Translations under genes and position numbers: made by a program | NCBI GenBank assembly: GCA_024516155.1 | Contig: JAJJXM010000011.1 | Location: forward strand, 372,001-436,000 | Reading direction: 5' to 3' | DNA: 64,000 nt | DNA from: Pyronema omphalodes | Taxonomy: Eukaryota > Ascomycota > Pezizomycetes > Pezizales > Pyronemataceae | Part shown: positions 46,667 through 57,591 of the stretch, piece after piece | Numbering within the stretch: position 1 is the first letter of the stretch | How the letters are laid out: every line of letters starts with the position of its first letter | The notes under the pieces: model-generated | Told to the model about the DNA's origin: nothing | Database searches by the model: none | Seen by the model: only the letters and a program-made list of their open reading frames with translations

Positions 46667-47074
46667 CTATGAACTGTAACTTAAGGTGAAGCCCAAGCTG
46701 CCGCCTAGACGTGGGATGCTGATGATTTTTAATGCCCTGATTTGTCGGCCTAACCGAAGTCGTTCGTGTCGACTGTGAATGGTATCCGTTTTTGTCCACT
46801 TGCCACTTTCCATTGAGTCTAAGCCTGTTGCTTGAAGTTTTGGGCTGTTGACAGGCTTCCGTAGTCGTTGTTTAGAACCCAGACGATGGCAGTGATTGGT
46901 ACATGGATTGTAAGATGGAAGGATAACGATGTCCTCCGCCTCGATCTCAGCCGCGCCTTCCGCGGTCCGCTTTAGAAACGCCCAGAGGCGGAAGTTCACA
47001 TGGAAGCGGTAAATTACGCGATTTCGGGAGCCGCAGAATGTAGAAATATGTATGCCCTGCTGATCGAGATCCAT
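46667..47074 (-). CDS. Possible small hypothetical ORF (135 aa)
   Basis: ATG-started 135-codon frame, basic in its second half, with no signal peptide or known motif. The first half is the more protein-like (FHVNFRLWAFLKRTAEGAAE). It could be a lineage-specific gene, a remnant, or chance. Confidence 0.2.
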   Translation of the reverse strand: MDLDQQGIHISTFCGSRNRVIYRFHVNFRLWAFLKRTAEGAAEIEAEDIVILPSYNPCTNHCHRLGSKQRLRKPVNSPKLQATGLDSMESGKWTKTDTIHSRHERLRLGRQIRALKIISIPRLGGSLGFTLSYSS

Positions 47075-48604
47075 TCAGCCGGCTTTTGAGAAGGTATTAT
47101 CAAAATGCATTAGCATTAGCACACTCTCGTCTTGCTAGGTATCATGCTTTAGTTTCGTGTATATTCAATGCAAACATCCGACACATAGTACCCTATCCGA
47201 TTACAGTCGGGTATGGTATAATGGGATATCTACACTTTATATGTTACTTTCCGCTTGGTTTGCGAGGAAATATACACTCTTTGGCCCCGAGCAACCTCGG
47301 TGATGTTGTAAAGTTCCAAGTACTCGTCAAGTATTTTATTTGGAGTAGACACACGTACTTTTATCCCACGTAAGCAGTCACAAAATACAGTCCCAGTGTC
47401 TCGCAGTATTGATTAAGTCAGCATCACCGAACAATGAACGGTGTCCCCACAGACAGAATTGATGGAATATGGTGCCCCACAATCGATCGGGTGATGGACG
47501 GTGCAGTACATGTAGTCTCCGCTAAATCCGATCCTCTTCCCCGTGTTTCTCTGTTTCTCGGCAAAAACAAGGGTTTGCAGTAGCTTTCTTAGCGGCGGTC
47601 GGAAGTCGGCTCGGCCTGTGTGGCGTATTTCCTCTGTTCCGAACCTGGAAAGCTGGGGAAGAGCCGTGCATAGCACATGCAGATGCCAAAGAGAGCTCTT
47701 TAGCATGGAAGCTGTTATTTAAAGGAATATCATTTCTACGGGATATTATTTGGATGTGGTATACGGTATACAGTTTTCTGTACTAAATGTTTGTAATATA
47801 GATGGGTGAGCTGGAGATCGCTCTGGCTGGTGTGCGGGAAGCGGGGTAATATGCATGATTTGCCTTCTACAATAATCCTAACGTTAAACTCGAGCCGTCA
47901 CCACATAGTGCTGTTAACACGGTTGCTCAAAGCTTCCAGTGTTGACACCGATGATGAGCTCAGCACGTGAGGGACAAGCAAATTTCTTTCACGCCTGTAG
48001 GATTTTTTTATTTTTTTTTCCGATTGTGAGACTTGCAGAATGATTAGAGTTTCTGCCATGCGGGCACAATTGGGCAGATGCAATGTACTGGATAAATAAG
48101 ATAAGGACGATGTTTTTACCGTTGGACCCTGACCTAAGCCTTGAAGAATCCGCATGATGAAAGCTGTTCTGTTAGTGGGAAGCTGTCCGATTTGTAAGAC
48201 AGGGCATAGAGGACACATTTCTGGTTCGTTGTAAGATTCCACGGTTGCACGCACCTCAGCTCCCTCATAGCTGGCAAGATGGCGTTCCTGGCAGCTTGGA
48301 TAGCACACACACGCCGGCTGAAACAAAAACGGCGGACATGGAAATCTGGACACTTGTTAACATCTTCGAAGAGGGCAAGTGTGGCGTCAACCTGTTGCAT
48401 TCGACCAATCACAGTGCACAATTGCATTACTCGTACAGCGAAATAGCCCTTACCCTTCACTAGTTCGTGTTATCTGGGGTAGTGCAGTCCCGAGAGACTG
48501 CTGCTTAAAGAAGACCCGTCTCTCCACTTCTACTCCCCCACCAAACGACTACCACTTCACACTCACTTTCTATCACCTTCTTCAAGCAACACACACATTT
48601 CGAT

Positions 48605-50323
48605 ATGAAGACGTTTATGCAGCTTTCTACCCTAGCCTTGGGATTATTGGCTTACACCGCCTCCGCTGAGGAAGCTGCCGAAGCTCCCTCAGATGTACAC
48701 GTTCTCAAGACCGATACATTTGAGTCTTTCCTTAATGAGAACCCCTTGGTTCTCGCCGAATGTTAGTGCTTTCTCAAGGCAATTGCAGTATGAGCTTCTG
48801 CTAACTTCTTGATAGTTTACGCGCCTTGGTGTGGTCATTGCAAGGCATTGGCCCCCGAGTACGAAGATGCCGCCACCAAGCTCAAGGAGAAGAGTATTCC
48901 TCTTGCTAAGGTCGAGTAAGTGAAACGCGATGTCTATCTATATTTACAATAGCTAATTGAAAATAGCTGTACTGTCGAGACCGAGCTTTGCGAGAAGCAG
49001 GGTGTACAGGGCTACCCCACCATCAAGGTCTTCCGTGGACCCGAGAACTCCTCTCCGTACCAGGGACAGCGAAAGTCCGATGCTATCGTGTCCTACATGA
49101 TCAAGAACTCCCTTCCTGCCGTATCCGTCCTCGATAAAGAAACCCACGAGGAGTTCACCAAGGCCGACAAGGTTGTCCTTGTTGCCTATTTCGACAAGGA
49201 GGACAAGGAGTCCAACTCAACATACACCCAGGTCGCCGAGTCTCTCCGCGACACCTATCTCTTCGGAGCTACGAACGATGCTGCCCTCGCTGAGGCTGCC
49301 GGTGTCAAGGCCCCGGCCCTTGTCCTCTACAAGACTTTCGACGAGGGAAAGAACGTTTACGATGGTGACTTCAAAGTTGAGAAGATCACTGAATTTGCCA
49401 AGCTTGCCTCTACTCCTCTCGTTGGTGAGGTCGGCCCCGAGACCTACGCCGGTTACATGGATGCCGGTATTCCCCTTGCCTACATTTTCGTCGAGAACGA
49501 CGAGGACAAGACCAAGTACTCCAACATGGTTAAGCCTCTCGCTGAAAAGTTCAAGGGCAAGATTAACTTTGCAACCATTGATGCTGCTGCTTTCGGTGCT
49601 CACGCTGGTAACTTGAACTTGGAGCAGAAGTGGCCCGCTTTCTCCATCCAGGAGACCACCAAAAATCAGAAGTTCCCCTTCGACCAATCAAAAGAGATTA
49701 CCGAGAAGGACCTTACCCAGTTCGTCGAGGACTTCGTCGCCGGAAAGATTGAGCCTAGCATCAAGTCCGAGCCCATTCCCGAGAAGCAGGAGGGACCTGT
49801 CACCGTCGTTGTTGCGCACAACTACGAGAGCATTGTCAACGACAGCGAGAAGGACGTACTTGTTGAGTACTACGCCCCATGGTGTGGCCACTGCAAGAAC
49901 TTGGCTCCCAAGTACGAGGAGCTTGGAAAGCTTTACTTTAACAACCCCGAGTTTGCGAAGAAGGTTGTAATTGCCAAGGTCGACGCCACCGCCAACGATG
50001 TCCCTATTGAGATTCAGGGATTCCCCACCATTAAGCTCTTCCCCGCCGGTGCCAAGGATGCTCCCGTCGACTACGCTGGTAGCCGTACCGTTGAGGACCT
50101 TGCCACTTTCGTCAAGGAGCACGGAACCCACAAGGTCGATGCCTACGTTGCCCCCGCTGCCGAGGCTAAGGAGGAGAAGCCCGCTGTTGAGGAGCCCCTT
50201 GGTGAGGCTGCCGCCGCCGCAAGCAAGGTCGCCGAAGCTGTCGCAGAGAAGGTTGAGAGCGCAACTGAGAAGGTTGCGGAAGCCGTCAAGTCTGACGAGG
50301 CTCAAGGTCACGACGAGTTGTAG
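48605..50323 (+). CDS. PDI1: Protein disulfide isomerase
   Basis: ER-lumen thiol oxidoreductase that forms and rearranges disulfides in secreted proteins. Exons 48605-48761, 48816-48915 and 48967-50323 (introns 54 and 51 bp) give 537 aa. The signal peptide is at 1-21 ([17 protein letters not shown]). Domain a has CGHC at 58-61 ([17 protein letters not shown]), with the cis-proline loop GYPTIKVF after it. Redox-inactive b and b' domains follow. Domain a' has CGHC at 392-395 ([20 protein letters not shown]) and GFPTIKLF. An acidic, Ala/Glu/Lys-rich helical C-terminus ([20 protein letters not shown]) ends in the retention signal HDEL. Codon use is strongly biased to C-ending codons, as expected for a highly expressed gene; this also creates long antisense frames. 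Confidence 0.97.
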
Positions 50324-51093
50324 TAAGCTGGTATGATCTGAAAGGCTCTCCAGGGTTGATTTCTTTTCCGGTAGCGTCTAATGGGCTTTGGCGTTATGTT
50401 CTCTTTTTTGTTTTATGAATCATGTTTATTTGTATTGTTTCTTGGGTTTGCTTTGGGGTTCGTTATTTATCTTGGGTATTGTATTTCTTTGTCACGACTT
50501 GGTGTAGCTTTCAAGTATCGAAACATCAGTTCTCAATCACATTAGTCGGTATTCCGTGACCATTGATTTCGTAAAAAGATGTGAACGTATTTTTATGTGT
50601 GGTATATTGCCATCCGTCAAAAGTTGTGACTATACAATCGTAATTCGGCCGCAAATCGCATGTTTTCTACGTTTGATGATGCATGCCCATCGCGTCGCGT
50701 CTAAAGATATAATTAATTTCGGACATTAGCCTCAAATTAGATGTATCATGCATACTGTAATATAGAAAACACGCGATTCACATCTGAGACCGTTGACCAA
50801 TCGCAATATCACTCAATTGTTTGTAGAATTTATACCCATTAATTCTGTGTAGCGTCTTGGGGAGGACTTGTATGTACAACAGATTACACAGCCCCTTCAT
50901 TCTTCTCTTGCATTCTTCGGAATATTCCCCGTGTAATGTAAAAGCTTGACTCTAACCCAGCAAAAAAAAAAGAAAAAAAGAACGAAATTGTAATAACCCC
51001 AAATGGTCGGAGTCTGCGACCATCTTGGTGGAATATACTTTGAAAATAAATGTTACTGATATAATAGCTAAGTGGTAGCACACGTCATAATAA

Positions 51094-51166
51094 GCCTCGC
51101 TAGCTCAATCGGTAGAGCGTGAGACTCTTAATCTCAAGGTTGCGGGTTCGACCCCCGCGTGGGGCT
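51094..51166 (+). tRNA. tRNA-Lys (CUU)
   Basis: A 73-nt cloverleaf without intron. The acceptor stem GCCTCGC pairs with GTGGGGC (two G-U wobbles), followed by discriminator T. The D arm contains box A TAGCTCAATCGG. The anticodon stem TGAGA/TCTCA holds the loop CTCTTAA with CTT at 51127-51129. The T arm GCGGG-TTCGACC-CCCGC carries box B GGTTCGACCCC. Confidence 0.97.
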
Positions 51167-51170
51167 TATC

Positions 51171-51174
51171 TTTT
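51171..51174 (+). terminator. RNA polymerase III terminator of tRNA-Lys
   Basis: TTTT four bases after the mature 3' end, with a second TTTT a few bases on. Confidence 0.8.
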
Positions 51175-51656
51175 CGTTTTCGTTATTTGGTATATAGCTT
51201 TTTACCGTCCTTTTTTCTTTTTGTGGCGATGAAGTGGTGATGGAGTGGTACTTGATGAGAGTATATGATACTTTTCCTTTCTACCACTTGTAACAAATAT
51301 CGCGGATAATACCGGTAAGGAAGAAGTCTGGAGAATCGAGATAAACTTCCCCATACATATACGTTGCGTCGTAGCTTACCTACATCGGTTATAGATAGCG
51401 AAATTTTGAATAATCCAACTATCTTTATTGACAGAAGAGTTGTCATATACAAGAACTAGATGCTTAGAAAAAAGTTAATATCGTTACCGTGTTCTGAAAT
51501 GTTAGTCGCTTGGCTTGTTGTTGTTTTTTCTTTAGAACTATTTTCACTTATGCATACATAACAGATATACCCGATATCACGAGAAATTTTTTTGAAGGAA
51601 TAAAAAAAAATAGAAAAAGAGAAAAGAGAGAAATAAGTATTGACGTTTGATATCGG

Positions 51657-51680
51657 TTTTTTTTTTTTTTTTTTTTTTTT
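51657..51680. repeat. Poly(T) run, 24 bases
   Basis: An uninterrupted T run, 69 bp before the 9-bp minisatellite. It could be the tail of an old minus-strand retroposon, but no body was recognised. Confidence 0.9.
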
Positions 51681-51748
51681 GAAGTATTTTCCAGCTGTTG
51701 AAGTTATGAAGATAGGTTTAAACTTTAAAGTAAAGTGATGCTTTGTAT

Positions 51749-51964
51749 GAATGTGGTGAATGTGGTGAATGTGGTGAATGTGGTGAATGTGGTGAATGTG
51801 GTGAATGTGGTGAATGTGGTGAATGTGGTGAATGTGGTGAATGTGGTGAATGTGGTGAATGTGGTGAATGTGGTGAATGTGGTGAATGTGGTGAATGTGG
51901 TGAATGTGGTGAATGTGGTGAATGTGGTGAATGTGGTGAATGTGGTGCATGTGGTGAATGTGGT
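51749..51964. repeat. 9-bp minisatellite (GAATGTGGT), 24 units
   Basis: 216 bp of head-to-tail GAATGTGGT with a single changed unit (GCATGTGGT). The unit length is a multiple of three and has no stop in several frames, so long open frames appear on both strands (ECG, VVN, HHI and PHS peptides). None shows any other sign of being a gene. Confidence 0.95.
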
Positions 51965-53208
51965 GATTCATGTGTGGCGATGGGTTTTTTCATGAGGGAA
52001 GGTAAGTGTGTATACAATGCGTGGAGGAAACTACATAAGCTGGACTGAGTTTGGATGGAGTTTAGGGGGGTTATGAAGGGTTGGAGATGGGGTACTTGGT
52101 GGTGATAAGGTGATGGGTGGATAAATATGATACGGCTTGAAGTTACTGGAAAGTGGTGGGGGTAAGGGGGGTGGTATAAGGTGAGAATGGTTGTGGATTG
52201 AGAATGGAGAATTGCGGTGAAACTGAAACTGAAACTGAAAAATGTGGGTTATGTGAGGACTCTAAGGAGTATTTGTATATACCGTCAAAATACGTAGAAA
52301 ATAATACTAAGGCACCCCCCCCCCCTCTTCCCCCCAGTTATCTTCAAGAGGGTATGGATATAGATCTAATTTTATAACACCCGATAAACTACAGATCCTA
52401 AAAATCAACTTTCTTTTTTCCCTCGAAGTTCTTAGTCTCAATCTATCACTCGTTTTCAGTCACGCATAGCCCGGTAGGTAAGCTATTTTTCAACGTTCCT
52501 GATATGGCACCGGTACGGTATCATAATGCATCAATAATCACAGACTATGACTACCAAGTCTCGGAGTATTAATCGTATTATTAATATCCATCTCATCTCA
52601 ATCCCATCAATCCCACCAATCCTATCAATCCCATCCCTGTCCTCTCCACCAATTCTACACCGCTCCCCTCCACTACCCCATGAAACTATCTTTTATGTAC
52701 ATAAAACACCCCACAACACAAAATTCATGCAAAATCCTGCACTTATCCAAGAATCCCACATTACATCACCATATATACTATTTTTATAACAAAAGAACAA
52801 TAGTAAGTAGTAAATAGTAAGCTTTTTGGAATTTCTTTATTGGCTTTTTTTTTAGTTTTAGTTTTTCCGACTGGCTGATAATTGGCGTATATGTAGTTGG
52901 CTAATGGTTTTAACGATGGCTATGATTGTGGAAGACAGCAGCCCAAGCATACAGCACACAACACCGGAATCCAAAGCCTTATCTTTCTGTCATAGAGTCT
53001 ATGTATAGTCCCTAGATAGAGGTTCAGTATATGTATATGTATGTAATCCGTAAAGATCAATGCATCCATGCCATGATGCAGGTAAGGGGTTTATAGGCTG
53101 GCTGGTAGTGATGATGATAACGATAGTGATGACGGTAAAGATAGTGATGACGGTAGTGATAATGATAGTGATAATGATAACGGTAAAGATAACGATAGTG
53201 ATAATGAC

Positions 53209-53256
53209 AACTCCAACTCCAACTCCAACTCCAACTCCAACTCCAACTCCAACTCT
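53209..53256. repeat. 6-bp repeat (AACTCC), 8 units
   Basis: Seven perfect AACTCC units and one AACTCT, directly after a GATAGTGATAAT-type repeat. Confidence 0.9.
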
Positions 53257-53775
53257 AACAACAACAATCACAAAATCACAATAGTGGTGTACCGTGTACC
53301 GTGTACATACATAACGATCCCCAGTATTCCAAGTCCATATACTCGCTCCATACTCCAGCTACATTATTCCCAACTTCCACGGGTATACTATTCCATTCAG
53401 TATTTTGAGCTTGTGTTTACTTAATTTAACTTATGCCAAACTTGAATGAAGGAATGAATGAACCAAAGATATTTTATTGCTATGTATGTATGTATATAAA
53501 AAACTTAAACACTAACACCAGAAGCCTAGGTTTAATGATAAGTTTAAGCCTTGGAGGGGTTAAATCTTAGCTGCAATGAATACGGGAGTAAATGGGGATA
53601 TGTAGGAAGGTTGTGTTTTATGTTTTGTCAAGAGTCTGGGTAGTTTAGATTTTATGAGTTTTTCTCGCACAGTTTCTAGAATGTGAGGTCACGTCATAAC
53701 CTTAAGGTTAGGAAAATCATGAACAATAAATAGAGTGTGGGGTTCTAAGCTTGGTGTTGGTGGGATTTTAGGGGT

Positions 53776-53806
53776 GCAGAGTTGCGGGGTTAACCCCACG
53801 CGTGGG
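53776..53806 (+). other. Possible tRNA-Lys 3'-end relic
   Basis: GTTGCGGGGTTAACCCCACGCGTGGGGGCT resembles the T arm and acceptor end of the tRNA-Lys at 51094-51166 (GTTGCGGGTTCGACCCCCG, then CGTGGGGCT). Box B is broken and the upstream cloverleaf is not recognisable. It may be a decayed tRNA copy or chance. Confidence 0.25.
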
Positions 53807-54119
53807 GGCTGTCGTTGAGTTTGTGGTTGAAATTTACAGTATCAGACTCTAACTTGTCACGTAAACTTATCTGAAGTCTATATTTTTTGATCCGAGAATT
53901 CCAGTATTCGAATTTCTTAGGAAAAATTCTTTTACCTGTGGATCTCTAGTCGGATGGTTCTCAAACCTCTTGGACTGTGTAGCCTCATGAAAGCTGGTAT
54001 CGTTTCTACATAATCCTCGAGTTCCTTTCAAGCTTTTAATGATCTTCTAAAAAACATCGTAATCATCACGATAAACATTACTCCCCAATGATTCCTTCTT
54101 TCCAGTCTATATTCCCGTT

Positions 54120-55665
54120 TCAATCAACCAACCCCTCCTTCTCCCCGCCTTCCACAGCCGGGCTTGTCGCCCCGGGAGTTCCCCTCCTTGGTGGGGGCGC
54201 AATACTACTCCTCTTTGGTGGCGGCGGCAACCCAGCCTTCGGTGTAGCACTCCTCGTACCCTCAAGCTCCAACGACTTTTGTTCTCCCTCCCTGAGGTAA
54301 TCATCCATAATGCTTGCATCAAAATTATGTGCATGTCTTGCTTTATGTCTTGCCGCCACAGGAGCTGCAGTGGAACGAGTCTGCATAGATGCTGTTCCCA
54401 TTGGTGGGCCCGGGTTAGGACCTAGAGGAAGGCCCCCGAGAGGTGAAGAGGCGGGGGGAGGCGATTTTTGCCCTGAGAGTAGCGAAGATCCTGGGGTAAA
54501 CGGAGGATGCGCCATGGGGGTAAATTGGTAGGGAGGATTTGTGGAGGTCGGAGTGGTAAAGTTGGATAGGTTTCCGGGCTCGGTGGGTGGGAACTCCTCC
54601 TCTTCAGGGTCTTTACCGAGTACAGAACCATAACCCCCCGGACGGGTGTAGTCGCCGCTAACTCTTGGTGAGTTGCTAAATAAAGTCTCGCCGGGTCCTT
54701 GTACCGGCTCCGAAAGGGGAGCTGGTATTCTGTGTAACGCTCCATATCCTAGAACACAACCAAGTGCTCCTTCTCCGCCCCAGCTACGGGTTGGTGTGAT
54801 GTGAAGCTCGCGACAGCAGTCGTATTCGTGGTTGTAGACAAATAGTCGGAGGGGACGGTCCATATGCTGTTCTACGAGCTCGCCGAGGCCGGATTCTCCG
54901 CGTACCAAACCATCTGGGGAACCGAGAATGTAGTCCGAGTAGGGAAGAAGTCCGGCATAATCAGCTGGAGAAGATGCTGCGACGTCGAGGATGTGCCATA
55001 TATCTTCAGTGGCTGTGATGGGACACCATTGTAGGGTTAGTCCGAGGGACAACGAGGAAGAAGGTACGGAGACTGGAACATCGCGGAGGCGGTGGCCCTG
55101 TGCATTGTTAGTATTGCGTTGACGACCTTGAAAGCTTCATCGTGGAGGTAGGAAGAAGCCCGCGGAGGAATGAAAGCTGGAATAGAGAGGGCTCGAGACT
55201 CTGGCCCCGAGTTCAACGTGGCTGCGAAAGGGGAGGGGGCAGATACAGCTCAGAGCTCAGATCTCAAAGCTTTCGGGAGATACGCGGCGGAGAGATAGGG
55301 CCAAGGGATGGTTCGTTGGGCGAGACAGGACACGAACCTTTGCGCTCCACACGGTAAAGTAGACATCTCTGCCGGCGGAGTTTTCGATTTCCTTGGAGAA
55401 GAGGTAAGAATTTCCATCTTCCTATAACAGTCATTAGCTTTTGTTCGAACCAATCCAGTATGCTTCCAGAAGCTCCGAAGATGCAGGAGGGCTCATCGCG
55501 AGCATGGGGACACCTTACGACTAAACGACCGTTGATACCACAAATGAAATCAAACCATGGTTCAATCGGAATAAAAGTATTCGTATTCTTCAGGACCTGA
55601 AATCCAAAGCTGACACCCTGCCGGGGCTGTTCACCGAGAGGAAGGAATTTCTTGAGCCAGGACAT
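54120..55665 (-). CDS. GRH1: GRASP-family Golgi protein (Grh1)
   Basis: Peripheral membrane protein of the early Golgi and ER exit sites, with roles in COPII traffic and unconventional secretion. Exons 55665-55519, 55421-55338 and 55097-54120 (introns 97 and 240 bp) give 402 aa. The N-terminus MSWLKKFLPLGEQPRQGVSF could form an amphipathic membrane-binding helix. Two PDZ-like GRASP domains follow: FGFQVLKNTNTFIPIEPWFD, FICGINGRLV, then GLTLQWCPITATEDIWHILD, ASSPADYAGLLPYSDYILGS and GCVLGYGALHRIP. The C-terminal third is Pro/Ser-rich and disordered, as in other GRASPs. The middle exon supplies EDGNSYLFSKEIENSAGRDV, which confirms both junctions. Confidence 0.94.
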
Positions 55666-55750
55666 TGCCGATGAGGATGATGCGCGCGAGTTGGCGGGGT
55701 GCGGACAGCTTGCGACAGTCTGCTATACCGCGGATGCTACCGTCGTACAG

Positions 55751-55917
55751 GCTGGCAGCTGGCTCGGCTCCGATGCCTGGTACAACATAGTCACGTGAAG
55801 AGACCTAGATCCGATGGCTTTAACCTAAGGCTGGAACAGGCTGGCTCGGCTGTGATGCCGAGAACAATAGTCACGTGCAATAAACCTAAGTCCGATGGCT
55901 TAACCTAAGGCTTAAAC
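55751..55917. repeat. 82-bp tandem duplication with CACGTG boxes
   Basis: Two diverged copies in tandem, sharing GGCTCGGCT, ATAGTCACGTG, TCCGATGGCTT and TAACCTAAGGCT in the same order. Each has one CACGTG palindrome (55792-55797 and 55872-55877). They lie just upstream of the GRH1 start. Confidence 0.8.
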
Positions 55918-57361
55918 AGCCTTGGATAACAGGCGAGAGTCACCGCTTCCGCAATTCGAAGGCTTGAACTAAATACATAGAATCTAGACGGCTAAACTAG
56001 AGGCCTGAGCCAAAGTGCGCACTCAGGCCCTCGCTCGCCAGACACACGCGCCCCCGCGCGAAAAACGCGAGCTCGCCTAGTATCGCTAGATAGTGCCCGC
56101 TAATGGTAGAAAACCGAGTTTTGAGGTGAAAAGAAAGACACACGATCCACGACGATTTCCCCTTAGATGTTCTCTAGGAGCTGTTAAAAAAGGGTGTTAA
56201 GGGCCCCTACATATTGCTTCTAAGAGACTAGTCGAGTGATAAGCCATGTCATTTCTGTTTTGAGAACTGCAGAGATATATCGAGGGAACGCAATGAAGAT
56301 CGTTCAACGGGAATAGCGTATGGAAGTCCGTGATGAGTCGATGTTACCAGGCTTTATCTGGACCGGACCAGGCTGTAATTGGCATCGCCCTCGCTTCAAT
56401 TTGTTCCGCCCCGAACTTGGGCTGAGAATAGTGACGGCCATAACTCATATTGGCTTTGCCTGGCCTTTGCTGGGCACCGTATGGGAGATGCCGATCGCTT
56501 TTTGTGGTTTGGTTAATTGAAGAGACGAGCGACTCCTTTTGTTGGTTGAAGCTATGGTCTTGGAGCATCTCGGATATGCAAATAGGAGCAGAGGTCCAAG
56601 ACGTGATTATTACACCGACCGGCGGACGCCGTAACTAGAGATACCAAGAGTGTATTCTTGATATACTTTTTTGATTTCATTGCTTGGAAAGGAGAGAATA
56701 TGGTGCGTATCTGATGCTTGGAAGACGAGGTAAAGTTAGACAGGAGAAGACCAGATAGAGGTGAAACTTTTGAAGACGGAAAAGCTGCTGTAGTAGTTAC
56801 AACAAGTTGGGGTCAGTGCCCGCGTGTTCCCGCTGCACAGTTGGATCCTGCTGCATGCACGGAATGTATTGATCTCCCTTCGTCGAAGTTCGCGACATTT
56901 GTAAAAATAATCATGATCTTCACAATCGACATATTCGCGAAGTGGTTCTAGCTATTGAAAGCAATGATATGATTGCTAGACTGTGCTGTATCTTCTAGAT
57001 TTTCCATGCGACTGGGTGTATGGGTTTCCTGGGGCATTTCTTTTGTTCGGATGTGGCGTTAGTGCTTGCGGAACCCAAAATAAAGAATGAGAAGCGAAAG
57101 TGAGTATCCACCCTTCTAACGCTGTTCTCCTGCTGGTTGTGGGGAGGCTTCTCCGGGAAGAATGCGGAGCGGATAACCCGAATTTGCAAATATACACAAT
57201 ATCGCAAAGGGGCTTTTTTCCAGGGTCCAGGGGGGAGGAATTAGGAGTGAGTAGAAGAGTACGGAGCACCATACGAGCCACTCGCAACGGCTGACTACTC
57301 TCTCACAAGCCTGACGCCACAGATGGTGTTGCTGGAGTTGAGTGGTGATATGTTGGTGTGT

Positions 57362-57473
57362 GTATGCATGAATGGTGGTATGCATGAATGGTGGTATGCA
57401 TGAATGGTGGTATGCATGAATGGTGGTATGCATGAATGGTGGTATGCATGAATGGTGGTATGCATGAATGGTG
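57362..57473. repeat. 16-bp minisatellite (GTATGCATGAATGGTG), 7 perfect copies
   Basis: Seven identical 16-bp units in a row, followed by GTATGTATGCATGCATGC. Every unit contains the palindrome ATGCAT. Confidence 0.95.
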
Positions 57474-57560
57474 GTATGTATGCATGCATGCATGCGCATA
57501 TATGCAGGTACTGTTTTATGTCTATGCGCAAATATGCACAACTCTCTTGGCGAGCTGTCA

Positions 57561-57565
<5 letters not shown>

Positions 57566-57591
<26 letters not shown>
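57566..57591. repeat. (TC)n microsatellite
   Basis: Thirteen TC dinucleotides, followed by an imperfect CT-rich stretch up to about 57618. Confidence 0.93.

Larger units (their letters stand above)
45251..48604. other. Spacer between BUB1 and PDI genes
   Basis: Mostly without recognisable genes. Two weak minus-strand frames are listed separately. A T-rich run with many stops sits near 48000. The last 200 bp, with CT-rich TCTCCACTTCTACTCCCCCA, should be the PDI promoter and leader. Confidence 0.5.
50324..54119. other. Spacer with tRNA-Lys and simple repeats
   Basis: Between the PDI 3' end and the GRH1 3' end. Apart from the tRNA and the arrays listed separately, there are an A/T-rich zone, a 24-base T run at 51657-51680, a C run near 52313-52325, and GATAGTGATGA-type repeats at 53105-53200. 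No protein gene is supported. Confidence 0.6.

Noticed and set aside
49217..50311. Long antisense frames of 156 and 207 codons
   Set aside because: They lie opposite the PDI exon and arise from its strong codon bias.
51718..52048. Frames coding ECG, VVN, HHI or PHS repeats
   Set aside because: They arise only from the 9-bp minisatellite and have no start context, introns or flanking coding sequence.
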